This document shows positions 10,063 through 19,694 of a stretch of 64,000 nucleotides of DNA, piece by piece; position 1 is the stretch's first letter; every line of letters starts with the position of its first letter. This stretch comes from Mycolicibacterium phocaicum. Its GTDB lineage: Bacteria; Actinomycetota; Actinomycetes; Mycobacteriales; Mycobacteriaceae. The stretch lies in the NCBI RefSeq assembly GCF_010731115.1, contig NZ_AP022616.1, forward strand, positions 2,728,001 to 2,792,000. The letters are read 5' to 3'. The notes below the pieces were generated by a model. It was not told the DNA's origin. It saw only the letters and a list, made by a program, of their open reading frames with translations, and did no database searches. The position numbers and the translations under genes were made by a program.

Positions 10063-11814
10063 GTGGCCGACACCGCACAACTGACCGATCCTGCCGACGA
10101 TGACGGCGCCGCTGTCGCGGTAGCCGAGCCGTCGGACGAGGAGTCGCTCGTCGCGAAACTGGAAGAGCCGGCCTCGGATTGGTGGGTTCGCCGCTACACG
10201 TTCTTCGGCACCGCGGTCGGCCTCACGTTCATCTGGCTCTCGATGACGCCGTCGCTGTTGCCGCGCGGACCGCTCTTCCAGGGCATCGTCAGCGGCGCCG
10301 CCGGTGCGTGCGGTTACGGCCTCGGGGTGCTCAGCGTCTTCCTGGTGCGATACATGCGCTCGAAGGACAGCAGCCCCAAGGCGCCCCGCTGGGCGTGGCT
10401 GGTCCTGATCGGGCTCGGCGTCATCGGCCAGGTGCTGGCGGTCATCTGGTTCCACGTCTGGCAGGACGAGGTCCGGGACATGATGGGCGTGCCCCGGATG
10501 AAGTTCTGGGACCACCCGCTGACGGCGGTGTATTCGATCGTCTTCCTGTTCGGCTTCGTCGAAATCGGCCAGCTGATCCGCAAATTGGTGCGTTTCCTGA
10601 TGCGTCAGCTGGAGCGCGTGGCACCGCCGCGGGTGTCCGGGGTGGTCGCGGTGCTCCTGGTGATCGCCGTGTTCGTCGAAGTGTTCAACGGTGTGGTCGG
10701 CAATTACGCGATGTCGTGGATCAACAACACCTTCGCCTCGGCCAACGACGAGGACGATCCGGACAACCCACCGCCCACCTCACCGTTGCGTTCGGGCGGG
10801 CCCGGCTCACTGGCCAGCTGGTCGTCGCTGGGCCGGCAGGGCCGCATCTTCGTCGGCAACGGACCGAGCGTCGACGAGCTCGCGAAGTTCAACGGCCGCA
10901 AGGCAATCGAACCGATTCGCGCCTACGCTGGCCTGCACTCCGCGGACGGTATCCGGGCGACGGCCAAGCTGGCCGCGCAGGAACTCAAGCGCACCGGCGG
11001 GCTCGAACGCGCCGTCGTCGCCGTCGCCACCACGACCGGCACCGGCTGGATCAACGAGGCCGAAGCCGCGTCGCTCGAGTACATGTACAACGGCAACACG
11101 GCGATCGTGTCGATGCAGTATTCGTTCCTGCCCAGCTGGATTTCGTTCCTCGTGGACAAGGCCAACGCGCAGGAAGCCGGCCAGGACCTCTTCGAAGAGG
11201 TCGACGCGCTCGTGCGACAGATGCCCGAGGGCAAGCGCCCCAAGCTTGTGGTGTTCGGCGAGAGCCTCGGCTCGTTCGGCGGCGAGGCCCCGTTCCAGTC
11301 GCTCAACAACCTGGTGGCCCGCACCAACGGTGCGCTGTTCTCCGGGCCGACGTTCAACAATCCCATCTGGACCGAGCTGACCCGCTACCGCGACGCCGGC
11401 TCACCGGAGAAACTGCCGATCTACGACGACGGGCTCAACGCCCGATTCGGTTCGCGCCCTGAGGATTTGAACCGTCCGGCCAACGCCACCTGGGGCCACC
11501 CGCGAGTGGTGTACCTGCAGCACGCGTCCGACCCGATCGCCTGGTGGAACCCCGACCTGCTGTTCGCCCGGCCGGACTGGCTGGAAGAGCCACGCGGCCG
11601 CGACGTCTCCCCACGGATGGAATGGATTCCCGTCGTGACGTTCCTGCAGGTGTCGGCCGACATGGCCGTCGCGGTCGACGTGCCCGACGGGCACGGCCAC
11701 GTCTACATCAAGGACGTCGCGAACGCGTGGGCCGACGTGCTGCAGCCGCCGGAGTGGACCCAGGAGAAGACGGAACGGTTGCGGCCGCTGCTACACCCAA
11801 GCGCCGGCACGTAA
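10063..11814 (+). CDS. Membrane alpha/beta-hydrolase family protein (Rv1069c-like)
   Basis: This 583-aa protein has an N-terminal membrane bundle of about five helices (roughly 45-235), matching the Abhydrolase_9 N-terminal domain, and a C-terminal alpha/beta-hydrolase domain. The nucleophile elbow is VVFGESLGSFGGE, a downstream acidic residue lies in LQHASDPIAWW, and a histidine sits in DGHGHVYIK near the C-terminus. The GTG start at 10063 is 9 bp after echA8. The last 24 bp overlap the convergent rhodanese gene. Length and order agree with Rv1069c as recalled. The reaction is unknown; a lipid esterase or transferase acting at the inner membrane is inference. Confidence 0.85.
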   Translation: MADTAQLTDPADDDGAAVAVAEPSDEESLVAKLEEPASDWWVRRYTFFGTAVGLTFIWLSMTPSLLPRGPLFQGIVSGAAGACGYGLGVLSVFLVRYMRSKDSSPKAPRWAWLVLIGLGVIGQVLAVIWFHVWQDEVRDMMGVPRMKFWDHPLTAVYSIVFLFGFVEIGQLIRKLVRFLMRQLERVAPPRVSGVVAVLLVIAVFVEVFNGVVGNYAMSWINNTFASANDEDDPDNPPPTSPLRSGGPGSLASWSSLGRQGRIFVGNGPSVDELAKFNGRKAIEPIRAYAGLHSADGIRATAKLAAQELKRTGGLERAVVAVATTTGTGWINEAEAASLEYMYNGNTAIVSMQYSFLPSWISFLVDKANAQEAGQDLFEEVDALVRQMPEGKRPKLVVFGESLGSFGGEAPFQSLNNLVARTNGALFSGPTFNNPIWTELTRYRDAGSPEKLPIYDDGLNARFGSRPEDLNRPANATWGHPRVVYLQHASDPIAWWNPDLLFARPDWLEEPRGRDVSPRMEWIPVVTFLQVSADMAVAVDVPDGHGHVYIKDVANAWADVLQPPEWTQEKTERLRPLLHPSAGT

Positions 11815-12237
11815 CAGCACCGACGCGGCCGTCCCGCCCAGCAGGCCTTCGTCCACCAGCGCCCGGTACCCGCCGATGACATCGGTGGCCCGGTACAGCC
11901 CCAGGTCCTGCAGCGCCGCGGCGGCCAGGCTCGAGGTGTAGCCCTGCGAGCACAGCACCACCCACTCGACGTCGTCGCCGGTGGCCTGCGGCAGGCGGGC
12001 GTCGCTGGTCGGGTCGCAGCGCCATTCCAGGACGTTGCGTTCCACTACGAGCGCACCGGGAAACTCGCCCTCGATGGCGCGCTGCGCGGCCGGCCGGATG
12101 TCCACCAGCACGGCGCCCCTGGCCAACGCGGCGGGGATTTCGGCGGCCGACAGCCGGACCAGCCGCTCGCGGGCCGCGTCCAGCATGGCGTCGATCCGGC
12201 TGGTCCTGCTTTCCGTCGCTTCGCTCGTCACGGTCAT
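11791..12237 (-). CDS. Rhodanese-like sulfurtransferase (Rv1066-like)
   Basis: A single rhodanese domain of 148 aa. The signature LVDIRPAAQR lies near residues 44-53, and the active-site loop CSQGYTS begins at Cys 96, the residue that carries the persulfide sulfur. It is translationally coupled to the cysteine dioxygenase upstream: the dioxygenase TGA and the rhodanese ATG share one base (TGATG). The pairing points to sulfane-sulfur handling linked to cysteine oxidation. The C-terminus overlaps the end of the opposite-strand hydrolase by 24 bp. Confidence 0.88.
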   Translation of the reverse strand: MTVTSEATESRTSRIDAMLDAARERLVRLSAAEIPAALARGAVLVDIRPAAQRAIEGEFPGALVVERNVLEWRCDPTSDARLPQATGDDVEWVVLCSQGYTSSLAAAALQDLGLYRATDVIGGYRALVDEGLLGGTAASVLLRAGAWV

Positions 12238-12782
12238 CAGTCCCCCTCGGGCTTGTCGGTGAGTTCGGTGTAGACGCGACGCAGCTTCTGGCTCTCGGTG
12301 ACGTCGTAGTACGACATGGCGGTCAGCGGCGGCGAGTACGCGTGCACACTCAGCGTGGGAAGCGACGGCGGCACCACGTCAGCGCCGGCCCGCACCACGT
12401 CGTGGACCCAGCCCAGCGGGAACGCGGCTTGGTCACCCGCCTCGAGCGTGCGCTGCCGCAGCCCGCGACCGTCCCACCGGGTTTCCTCCAACGCGCCGGA
12501 CACCACGGTCAACGCACCGAGTGAGCCGCCATGGTCGTGCAGCTCGGTGCTGCGCTCGGGGACCCAGCTGATCAGCCAGAGGTCGAGTTCGTCGTCGCCG
12601 TACAACCGGCGGAACCAGCGTTCGTCGTGGGGCAGGCCGTCGGCCGGCAGCAGTCGCTCGTAGCGGCCGCTCAAAACGTCGTCGGCGCACCGATCGGTGG
12701 CGTTCAGCAGGTCGGGTAGCCGCAACCGGGTCGGGGCGACGAGGGCAGGACCAGAAACAGAAAAATCTGTCAGGACGGACAT
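12237..12782 (-). CDS. Cysteine dioxygenase family cupin protein
   Basis: This cupin of 181 aa matches bacterial cysteine dioxygenases, which oxidise cysteine to cysteine sulfinate with a three-histidine iron centre. The first cupin motif ELHDHGG provides His 82 and His 84, and PLGWVHDV provides His 127. The rhodanese gene follows with a one-base overlap. The ATG at 12782 gives the expected length. A sequence of about 185 bp upstream separates it from the divergent lpqV; no obvious cysteine-rich leader peptide is seen there. Confidence 0.85.
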   Translation of the reverse strand: MSVLTDFSVSGPALVAPTRLRLPDLLNATDRCADDVLSGRYERLLPADGLPHDERWFRRLYGDDELDLWLISWVPERSTELHDHGGSLGALTVVSGALEETRWDGRGLRQRTLEAGDQAAFPLGWVHDVVRAGADVVPPSLPTLSVHAYSPPLTAMSYYDVTESQKLRRVYTELTDKPEGD

Positions 12783-12969
12783 GACGGAACTCCAATGCAG
12801 GAACGAACGGTGGGCTTGGCGCCCTCACAAGGCCGGGCTCAAGCCCGACAACATGTCGCGTTCTGCACGTTCTGCACTGCCATGTCCCCGATGATGCCGA
12901 GTCCCGGACCGGCGGGGAATGGTTAACGTCAGGGTGATCCTGAATGCCGTACCGCATAGATTGGCTGTC

Positions 12970-13389
12970 ATGCAGACCGTCATCCGGGCAACGCTGCTCA
13001 CCGCCACCGCTCTGACCGTGCTCACCGCCTGCGGTCCGGACAAACAAGCGGCCCCCGCCCAAACTCCCGCCGAGCTGCCCACCCAGTCGCACGAACACCC
13101 GGCGCCCGGCGGCATGGCTGTCTCCCCCGGCGGTGTGACGACCGCCGTCGACGCCCCGCCGGCGGCGACCGAGTCTGAATTCGGCCAGGCGTGCCACGCC
13201 GCGAAAATGTGGATGGACGCGCAGCACGCCGACCCGGCGACGCTCGTCGAGCCGTACCTGAACCTCATGCAACGGCCGGAAACACGTGATCCCGGTAACT
13301 TCAACACTCCCTGGACCGAGCTCACAGCAGGCCAGCAGGCCGGCGTGATCATGGCCGCGACCAGCGCCTCCAAAGGTGAATGCGGCTGA
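12970..13389 (+). CDS. lpqV: Lipoprotein LpqV
   Basis: This 139-aa secreted lipoprotein has signal peptide MQTVIRATLLTATALTV and lipobox LTAC (lipidated Cys about 22), followed by a Pro/Ala-rich linker and a small folded C-terminal part with two cysteines (ACHAAKMW and the C-terminal KGECG). The start at ATG 12970 gives the shortest sensible signal peptide; the frame is open from 12919. Length and position agree with Rv1064c (lpqV) from memory. No function is established. Confidence 0.82.
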   Translation: MQTVIRATLLTATALTVLTACGPDKQAAPAQTPAELPTQSHEHPAPGGMAVSPGGVTTAVDAPPAATESEFGQACHAAKMWMDAQHADPATLVEPYLNLMQRPETRDPGNFNTPWTELTAGQQAGVIMAATSASKGECG

Positions 13390-13575
13390 TCACCGGCGTT
13401 CACTGAGGATTCGCTGAGTCTGCGGCGTTGCCCTAAAATCGGTCGCACTGCCGTCCGATCGCTCTGACGCATACACGCGGGCCGCGGTGACAGCGAACTT
13501 CCGACCGCCGGATCCGACCGGCGGTCCTCACGTACCCGCGAGGCCCGCCGAGATGACCGACATGACCAGCACGCC

Positions 13576-15210
13576 GTGGGGTCGCAGCTGAGCACCTCCG
13601 ATTTCCAGCGCAGCGATTCCGCCCGCCATCGTCTTCCAGCCCGGCACCGCCGGAGCCGGCTGCAAAGCCTGCTCAGCGCCCGCGTGGGCTGGGACACCGT
13701 CGGCCGCGTCGCACTCGCGCTGGTCACCGTGGTGGCGGTGGCGACGACGGGCCTCGGCTGGTGGACGGTGCGCGGGGCGCTGCACGGCATCACGGTCAGC
13801 GATGCGCTCGGGGCCGACGCGCCCAAGTCCACCGGCGGGGCGATGAACATCCTGTTGATCGGCCTGGATTCGCGCAAAGACCAGCAGGGCAACGACCTGC
13901 CGCAGGCGCTGCTCGACAAGCTGCACGCCGGGGATTCGGACAACGGCGGCTACAACACCAACACGCTGATCCTGGCGCACATCTCCGCCGACAACCATGT
14001 GGTCGCGTTCTCGATCCCGCGTGACGACTACGTGCGGGTCACCGGCATCCCCGGATACGACCACATCAAGATCAAAGAGGCGTACGGCCTGACCAAGGCC
14101 AACGCCATGCAGCACCTCATGGACAAGGGCGTCACCGACCAGGCCGAGCTGGAGCGCAAGAGCCGCGAGGCCGGCCGCGCCGCGACCCTGGCCGCGGTCC
14201 GCAACCTGACCGGTGCGCCCATCGACTACTTCGCCGAGGTCAACCTCGCCGGCTTCTACGACATCGCCGAGAGCCTCGGCGGCGTCGAGATCTGCCTGAA
14301 CCACCCCGTGTACGACGACTACTCGGGCGCCGATTTCCCCGCCGGCCGGCAGATGCTCGACGCCTCGCAGGTCGTCGCGTTCGTGCGGCAGCGGCACGGC
14401 CTGGACAACGGCGACCTGGACCGGACCCACCGCCAGCAGGCGTTCCTGATCTCGGTGATGCACCAGCTGCAGAAGGACGGATCGTTCAGCGATCTCGGCA
14501 AGCTGAATCAGCTGATCGGGGTCGCGCAGAAGGACGTCGTGCTGTCGGCCGGCTGGGGCCAGGAGCAGTTCAAGCGCATGGGCGAGATCGCCGGCGGCGC
14601 CAACGTCCAGTACCGGACGCTGCCCGTCGTGCGCTACGACAACATCGACGGCCAGGACGTCAACATCGTCGACCCCATGGCCATCAAGGTCGAGGTCGCC
14701 AAGGCCTTCGGCCTCAAGCCGCCGGCAGGCGCCCCGACGTCCACACCCACCACGTCGACCGAGCCGTCGACACTGGACAAGGCCGCGGACAGCACGGGTA
14801 CGACGTCCAAGAACGCCAAGACCGCCGTCATCGACGTCATCAACGGTTCCGACGTCACGGGCCTGGGCCGGCAGATGTCGGAGATCCTGGGCGATCTCGA
14901 GTACTCCATGGGCCAGACCAGAAGCTCGCAGGACGGCGAGCTCAGCTCGACGGCCGTCGACTTCGGCGTCGGCACCGATGCCGAGGCCAAGCACCTGGCC
15001 GAACTGCTCGGCATCGACGCGGTCCGTGCCGACCCGTCCGTACCGGCCGGGCGCATCCACGTCACATTGGGGCCGGGCTACCAGGTACCCGACACCCTGG
15101 ACAGCGTCTCCCTGGCCGCGGCCAAGTCGTCCAACTACGACACGACGTTGCCGACCCCGGAATCCGGGCCGCCGGTGCGCGCCAACGACGGGCTCCCCTG
15201 CGTCAACTGA
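13576..15210 (+). CDS. LytR-CpsA-Psr (LCP) ligase with LytR_C domain
   Basis: This membrane-anchored protein of 544 aa belongs to the family that transfers arabinogalactan-type polymers to peptidoglycan. There is one N-terminal helix (about 40-65), an LCP domain (about 90-260) with LLIGLDSR, SIPRDDYV and RTHRQQAFL (the pyrophosphate-binding arginines), then a Thr/Ser-rich linker (about 385-410) and a LytR_C domain ending at PCVN. The start is uncertain: GTG 13576 is used, with no strong ribosome site, while the two nearby ATGs (13553, 13562) are out of frame. It is not part of the Rv1064c-Rv1063c pair I recall from M. tuberculosis. Confidence 0.85.
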   Translation: MGSQLSTSDFQRSDSARHRLPARHRRSRLQSLLSARVGWDTVGRVALALVTVVAVATTGLGWWTVRGALHGITVSDALGADAPKSTGGAMNILLIGLDSRKDQQGNDLPQALLDKLHAGDSDNGGYNTNTLILAHISADNHVVAFSIPRDDYVRVTGIPGYDHIKIKEAYGLTKANAMQHLMDKGVTDQAELERKSREAGRAATLAAVRNLTGAPIDYFAEVNLAGFYDIAESLGGVEICLNHPVYDDYSGADFPAGRQMLDASQVVAFVRQRHGLDNGDLDRTHRQQAFLISVMHQLQKDGSFSDLGKLNQLIGVAQKDVVLSAGWGQEQFKRMGEIAGGANVQYRTLPVVRYDNIDGQDVNIVDPMAIKVEVAKAFGLKPPAGAPTSTPTTSTEPSTLDKAADSTGTTSKNAKTAVIDVINGSDVTGLGRQMSEILGDLEYSMGQTRSSQDGELSSTAVDFGVGTDAEAKHLAELLGIDAVRADPSVPAGRIHVTLGPGYQVPDTLDSVSLAAAKSSNYDTTLPTPESGPPVRANDGLPCVN

Positions 15211-15888
15211 CGCATCAGCTTCGCGCCGCGAGCGTGGAACGAGCGCGACGTCAAGGTCACCGGGCCTGACCACACGGCGAATTCCGGCGCAGATGACCGC
15301 CGTCCGGTCAGCCTCGCGCCACGGTCGCGCCGACGGACGTGACCGGCGCCGGCCGGCCGCGTCCAGACGCTCAGCGGATTCTTCCGTAGCGCCAGTCCCG
15401 ATTCCCAGGGATACGTACATGAGTGCAATCGGCGCTGCGATCCACCGGCGGTTTTTGCACTCAGGGACCGCAGCGGCCCCGGAAAAGTCCCTGACTGCAA
15501 TCACGGACGCGGCGCGCTCCTGTTGATCGAAGCCAGGTATTCGGCCGACCGGATCTTGTTCCGAGCGAGCGACCGCCTTCGACTGCACGCGGGCGTTGCC
15601 GCCGTCGGTTTGTCGACTCACCAAACGCTCGCACGGCGCCACCCGCAAATTAATTAGATTAGGTCAACGAATTAAATTCGCCGCCGATCGAGTGCGCGAA
15701 ATTGGACGCAAACGCCATCCCCAGAACACAAGCACATCTAACAAATTTGCCCGCCGACCAGGCAAAACGTCGCAAAAGCAATGAGATCAGCTAACGAATG
15801 CGACGTATTTCCCAACTACTGGTCAGTAATTGTGCTTTGACTCACACAATGGTGCACACTATGGGGTGTCTCACTCATTGTCGAAGGG
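15211..15888. other. Intergenic region, no gene recognised
   Basis: Nothing coding is supported across 678 bp. The first half has normal GC and only antisense-type open frames. From about 15640 to 15830 it becomes clearly AT-rich, with stretches such as AATTAATTAGATTAGG, and ends in the promoter-like site before the small membrane protein gene. The AT-rich part could be foreign DNA or a regulatory platform. Confidence 0.5.
15837..15865 (+). promoter_or_regulatory. Putative sigma-A-type promoter
   Basis: TTGACT (15837-15842) and TATGGG (15860-15865) are separated by 17 bp and lie 23 bp upstream of the ATG at 15889. The -35 is near consensus; the -10 is weak. Confidence 0.45.
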
Positions 15889-16104
15889 ATGAGCACGATG
15901 GTTGCTCCTCAGCACGTACCGGTCGCTCGGGCCCACGGTGGCGCGGTCAACGGGCGCCGGGTGCTCTTCATGGGCATCCTCCTGCTGCTCATCGCGGTTG
16001 CCGCCGTCAGCGGCATCCTCTTCGCCATGAGCAGCGGGCAGCCGCAGGTCGCCCTCATCATCGGGCTCGTCTCGGCGGCGTTCTTCTCGCGCATCCGCTG
16101 CTGA
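15889..16104 (+). CDS. Small membrane protein, unknown
   Basis: This 71-aa protein has a short hydrophilic N-terminus and two hydrophobic segments (about 24-46 and 51-66: VLFMGILLLLIAVAAVSGILF and VALIIGLVSAAFF), ending in a basic tail with a terminal cysteine. It is preceded by GAAGGG and the promoter-like site at 15837. I do not recognise a family. It precedes a patatin gene by 47 bp and may be co-transcribed with it. Confidence 0.6.
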   Translation: MSTMVAPQHVPVARAHGGAVNGRRVLFMGILLLLIAVAAVSGILFAMSSGQPQVALIIGLVSAAFFSRIRC

Positions 16105-16151
16105 CGCGGCCTCGTATCGCCGCCGTCTGATCCGCACGCCAAAATAGGCCC

Positions 16152-17123
16152 ATGCGGGTCGCACTGGTCCTTGGCAGCGGTGGCGCCCGGGGTTACGCAC
16201 ATATCGGCGTCATCGACGCGCTCCGCGAGCGCGGATTCGACGTCGTCGGCATCTCCGGTTCCTCCATGGGCGCACTCGTCGGCGCGCTGCAGGCCGCCGA
16301 CAAACTCGACGAATTCTCCTCCTGGGCCAGCGCCCTCACCCAGAGCGCGGTGCTGCGCCTGCTCGACCCCTCTTTGACCGCCGCCGGCGTGCTCCGCGCC
16401 GAGAAGATTCTGGCGACCGTCCGCGAGATCATCGGCCCGCGGACCATCGAGAGCCTGCCGATTCCCTACACCGCCGTCTCGACCGACCTGATCGCCGGAA
16501 AATCGGTCTGGTTGCAGCGCGGCCCCATCGACGCGGCCATCCGGGCCTCCATCGCCATCCCGGGCGTCATCGCGCCGTATCTGCTGGACGGCCGGCTCCT
16601 GGCCGACGGCGGCATCCTCGACCCGCTGCCCATGGCGCCGCTCGCCGCCGTCAACGCCGACCTGACCATCGCGGTCAGCCTCAACGCCAGCGATCCGAAT
16701 CCCACGACCCCGGAATCCCCGCGACCCACCGCGGAGCTGCTGAACCGCATGCGGCGCAGCACGACGTCACTGATCGACCGGGCCGCGGCGAGCACCCTGC
16801 TCGACGGCCCCACCGCACGATCGGTGCTGAGCCGCTTCAGCAACGCGGTCGACGGCATCGACGCCGTCACCGAATCCGAGGTCGAGACCGAAGAGGACAC
16901 GAACGTGCCGCGGCTCGGCGGCTTCGAGGTCATGAACCGCACCATCGAAATCTCGCAGGCCGCGCTGATGCGGCACACCCTGGCCGCCTACCCGCCTGAT
17001 CTGTTGATCGAGGTGCCGCGCACGGTGTGCCGCAGCCTGGAGTTCTACCGGGCCTCCGAGGTCATCGAGATCGGGCACGAATTGGCTTGCGCCGCACTCG
17101 ATTCCCTCGATCTTCCCGACTAG
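16152..17123 (+). CDS. Patatin-like phospholipase (Rv1063c-like)
   Basis: This patatin-domain acyl hydrolase of 323 aa has the glycine-rich oxyanion loop LGSGGARGYAH (8-18), the nucleophile motif GISGSSMGAL (Ser in GSSMG) and the catalytic Asp in LLADGGILDPLP, so the Ser-Asp dyad is complete. It probably hydrolyses phospholipids or other acyl esters. It is convergent with a second patatin gene and their stop codons overlap by 4 bp. The syntenic M. tuberculosis genes from memory are Rv1063c and Rv1062. Confidence 0.9.
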   Translation: MRVALVLGSGGARGYAHIGVIDALRERGFDVVGISGSSMGALVGALQAADKLDEFSSWASALTQSAVLRLLDPSLTAAGVLRAEKILATVREIIGPRTIESLPIPYTAVSTDLIAGKSVWLQRGPIDAAIRASIAIPGVIAPYLLDGRLLADGGILDPLPMAPLAAVNADLTIAVSLNASDPNPTTPESPRPTAELLNRMRRSTTSLIDRAAASTLLDGPTARSVLSRFSNAVDGIDAVTESEVETEEDTNVPRLGGFEVMNRTIEISQAALMRHTLAAYPPDLLIEVPRTVCRSLEFYRASEVIEIGHELACAALDSLDLPD

Positions 17124-17971
17124 GACAGGAACGCGGCGACCTCGGCCGCCACCCGGCGGCCCTGTGCGCGGCCGGCCTGCGCCGCCGGGATGCGACAGGC
17201 CGGATCCAATGGGTCGGCGCCGAAGGCGGCGAGGGACTCGTCGTCGGCGAAGACGCCGCACGCACGGCCCGCAAAGCTCTTGACGTCCGCGCCGGGGCCC
17301 GCCCCGAACGGCGACGGCGAGTCCGATGGCGCCGGCACCAGGACGACGGCGGTGTCACAGTCCTTCACCGCGATCATGTTGACGCTGCTGCCCATGCCGC
17401 CGTCCATGTACCGGCGACCGCCGATGGTCACGACCGGCCAGGCGGCCGGCACCGCGCAGCTGGCCTCGACAGCGTCGACGAGGGACACCCCCGACTCGCG
17501 GGTGAACACCACCAGCTCACCCGTGTCGATGTCGACGCCGGTGATGCGCAGGTCATGGTCGGGCCAGTCGTGGGACGGCAGCCGGCGTTCGATGACGTTG
17601 CGGCGCACCGCCGGGCTGACGGTCTCGGTGGCTGCCGCGGCGGCCCCGAGGCGCTGCAACTGTTCTGCGCGGCTGCCGTTGGTCGACGACATCGCGTCGA
17701 TGAACGTCGTCAGGATGGCCTCGATGTTTATGCCCGGACTGATCTCCGCCGATTCGGCGGCGACCTGACGCTCGAACAGCTCGCCGATGCTCAGTGCGCT
17801 ACCCAGCTGAGCACCGACCGCCGAGCCCGCTGACGTACCCAACACCACATCGGAATTCCGCACCGCCGCCGCGACCTCGGGGGCTTCATCGGCGATGCCC
17901 TGCAGGATGCCGGTCTCCCATGCGATGCCGGCGATGCCGCCACCAGCCAGAACGAGTGCGCGCTTGGTCAT
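17120..17971 (-). CDS. Patatin-like phospholipase (Rv1062-like)
   Basis: This second patatin-domain protein of 283 aa has the oxyanion loop LAGGGIAGIAWE, nucleophile motif LGTSAGSAVGA and the dyad aspartate in YMDGGMGSS. It is shorter than its convergent neighbour and not closely similar in sequence, so it is not a recent duplicate. The stop overlaps the neighbour's stop. The substrate is unknown. Confidence 0.9.
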   Translation of the reverse strand: MTKRALVLAGGGIAGIAWETGILQGIADEAPEVAAAVRNSDVVLGTSAGSAVGAQLGSALSIGELFERQVAAESAEISPGINIEAILTTFIDAMSSTNGSRAEQLQRLGAAAAATETVSPAVRRNVIERRLPSHDWPDHDLRITGVDIDTGELVVFTRESGVSLVDAVEASCAVPAAWPVVTIGGRRYMDGGMGSSVNMIAVKDCDTAVVLVPAPSDSPSPFGAGPGADVKSFAGRACGVFADDESLAAFGADPLDPACRIPAAQAGRAQGRRVAAEVAAFLS

Positions 17972-18010
17972 TAGTTCATCTAACCGAATTCGGCGTGCGC
18001 CGTGGGAACG

Positions 18011-18496
18011 TCATCCCACCAGGAGGTCAGAAAGATGCTCCAGTGACCGGCCGGCGTAGCCCTTCCACAGCTTGCCGAACACCGGCAGCAGCGGAGCGGT
18101 CAGCGAGCTGCGGGGGTGCAGCGTCCACCGCCAGGTGATCTTGGTGGCCGGGTTCGGCCCGCTGGTGACGTCCTGAAATAGCCACATCCCCTGCACGCCG
18201 CCCACCAGAGGCGCCAGCGGTCCGTTGATGTCGGACAGCGTGTAGCCGAACGAATGCGGCTCGTCGTACGAGGTCAGGGTCTCGGCCATGCTGCCGCCAC
18301 CGGTCAGCAGGATGGTGCGGGTCTGCCCCACCGCATCCCAGATGCCGGTCTGGTCGCGCACAGCCTTGATCGGCGGGATCGGTCCGTACCAGCGACAGAA
18401 CAGCTCGTTGAGGGGAATCGGGGCGGTGCCGCTGAACGCGTCGGCCACCGGGACGGGAACTGTTCGTGATTGCTCGACCACCAATGCCTGCGCCAT
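18011..18496 (-). CDS. SRPBCC (START-like) family protein
   Basis: This 161-aa protein has the pattern of polyketide-cyclase/START-like ligand-binding proteins: an N-terminal strand QALVVEQSRTVPVPVADAF, a central strand region with SMAETLTSYDEPHSFGY, and a long C-terminal helix around LPVFGKLWKGYAGRSLEHL. The ATG at 18496 is preferred over 18538 because the latter would overlap the divergent dehydrogenase gene. It has no catalytic signature; such proteins bind hydrophobic ligands. Confidence 0.75.
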   Translation of the reverse strand: MAQALVVEQSRTVPVPVADAFSGTAPIPLNELFCRWYGPIPPIKAVRDQTGIWDAVGQTRTILLTGGGSMAETLTSYDEPHSFGYTLSDINGPLAPLVGGVQGMWLFQDVTSGPNPATKITWRWTLHPRSSLTAPLLPVFGKLWKGYAGRSLEHLSDLLVG

Positions 18497-18536
18497 GATG
18501 GCGATCGTAACCATCGATGCTGACCACTGGAGTGCC

Positions 18537-19580
18537 ATGACCTCGACGATGCGGGCCCAACGGTTCTATGCCGACACCAAAAAGGTTGTGGTGGAAGATG
18601 TTCCGATTCCGGAACCAGGCCCGGGCGAGGTCCTCGTCAAGGTCGCCTACTGCGGCATCTGCCACTCCGACCTCAGCCTCATCAACGGCACGTTCCCGTC
18701 GCAGCTGCCGGTGCTGACGCAGGGACACGAGACGTCGGGCACCATCGCCAAGCTGGGACCGGGCGTCACCGGCTGGGCCGAGGGCGACCGCGTCGTCGTC
18801 GCTGCCGGCAAGCCGTGCATGGACTGCGTGAACTGTCTCCGCGGCGACATGTCGAACTGCCTGCGGATCCGGCTCATGGCGTTCGCGTACGACGGTGGCT
18901 GGGCCGAGTACACCGTCGCGCAGGCCTTCGGGCTGACGCGCGTGCCCGGCAACGTGCCGCTCGAGCAGGCAGCGATCCTGGCCGACGCGGTGTCGACGCC
19001 GTTCGGCGCCGTCGTCCGGACGGGCCAGGTGGGCATCGGCGAGTCCGTCGGCGTCTGGGGTGTGGGTGGGCTCGGCACGCACATCGTGCAGTTGGCCCGG
19101 TTGGTCGGGGCGGCGCCGATCGTGGCCGTCGACGTCAACCCGGCAGTGCTGGAGCGCGCGCTGGAGGTCGGCGCGGACTACGCGTTCGACGCACGTGACC
19201 CGGAGTTGTTGGCGCAGATCGGCAACGCCACCGGCGGCCGGATGCTCGACGCCGCGTTCGACGCGGTCGGCAAGGGGTCGACGTTCGACCAGGCGCTGGC
19301 GGCACTGACGGTGGGCGGACGATTTGTCGGCGTCGGGATGAGCGCCGACGCCCCGTCGATCGGCCCGACGTCGTTCTTCAACCTGACCAAGAAGCAGGTG
19401 CGCGGGCACCTGGGCTACCAGAACGCCGACATCGGCACGCTGGCGACGCTGGTGTCCCGTGGCCGCCTGGACCTCACCCGGTCGATCAGCGAGATCGTCC
19501 CACTCGAGGACGTCGCCGAAGGCATCGCGAAACTCGACCGGGCCGAGGGCAACCCCATCCGGATTCTCGTCCAGCCCTGA
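18537..19580 (+). CDS. Zinc-dependent alcohol dehydrogenase
   Basis: This medium-chain dehydrogenase of 347 aa has catalytic-zinc ligands in CGICHSD (Cys 42, His 43) and GHE (64-65). The structural-zinc cluster is complete with Cys 94, 97, 100 and 108 in CMDCVNCLRGDMSNC. The Rossmann motif GVGGLGTHIVQLA follows at about 175. It oxidises an alcohol or reduces an aldehyde with NAD(P). It is divergent from the SRPBCC gene with only 40 bp between the starts, so their promoters must overlap coding sequence or each other. Confidence 0.9.
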   Translation: MTSTMRAQRFYADTKKVVVEDVPIPEPGPGEVLVKVAYCGICHSDLSLINGTFPSQLPVLTQGHETSGTIAKLGPGVTGWAEGDRVVVAAGKPCMDCVNCLRGDMSNCLRIRLMAFAYDGGWAEYTVAQAFGLTRVPGNVPLEQAAILADAVSTPFGAVVRTGQVGIGESVGVWGVGGLGTHIVQLARLVGAAPIVAVDVNPAVLERALEVGADYAFDARDPELLAQIGNATGGRMLDAAFDAVGKGSTFDQALAALTVGGRFVGVGMSADAPSIGPTSFFNLTKKQVRGHLGYQNADIGTLATLVSRGRLDLTRSISEIVPLEDVAEGIAKLDRAEGNPIRILVQP

Positions 19581-19694
19581 TCACCAGCACCCCCAGCGCC
19601 AGCCCATTCCCCGCGAGCGGCCGTGTTTGTACGCCGACACGCCGTATTCGGCGTGTATTTCGCGCACGCTCGCGGCGGACGAGCGTGCGCGTAA

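Noticed and set aside
12825..12860. Short leader peptide before the cysteine dioxygenase gene (MLSGLSPAL-like)
   Set aside because: It has no cysteine codons and no hairpin pair, so there is no sign of cysteine attenuation.
13528..15648. Long open frame (706 codons) antisense to the LCP gene
   Set aside because: GC-rich DNA gives long antisense frames; its codon pattern is the reverse of the LCP gene and it has no family-like motifs.
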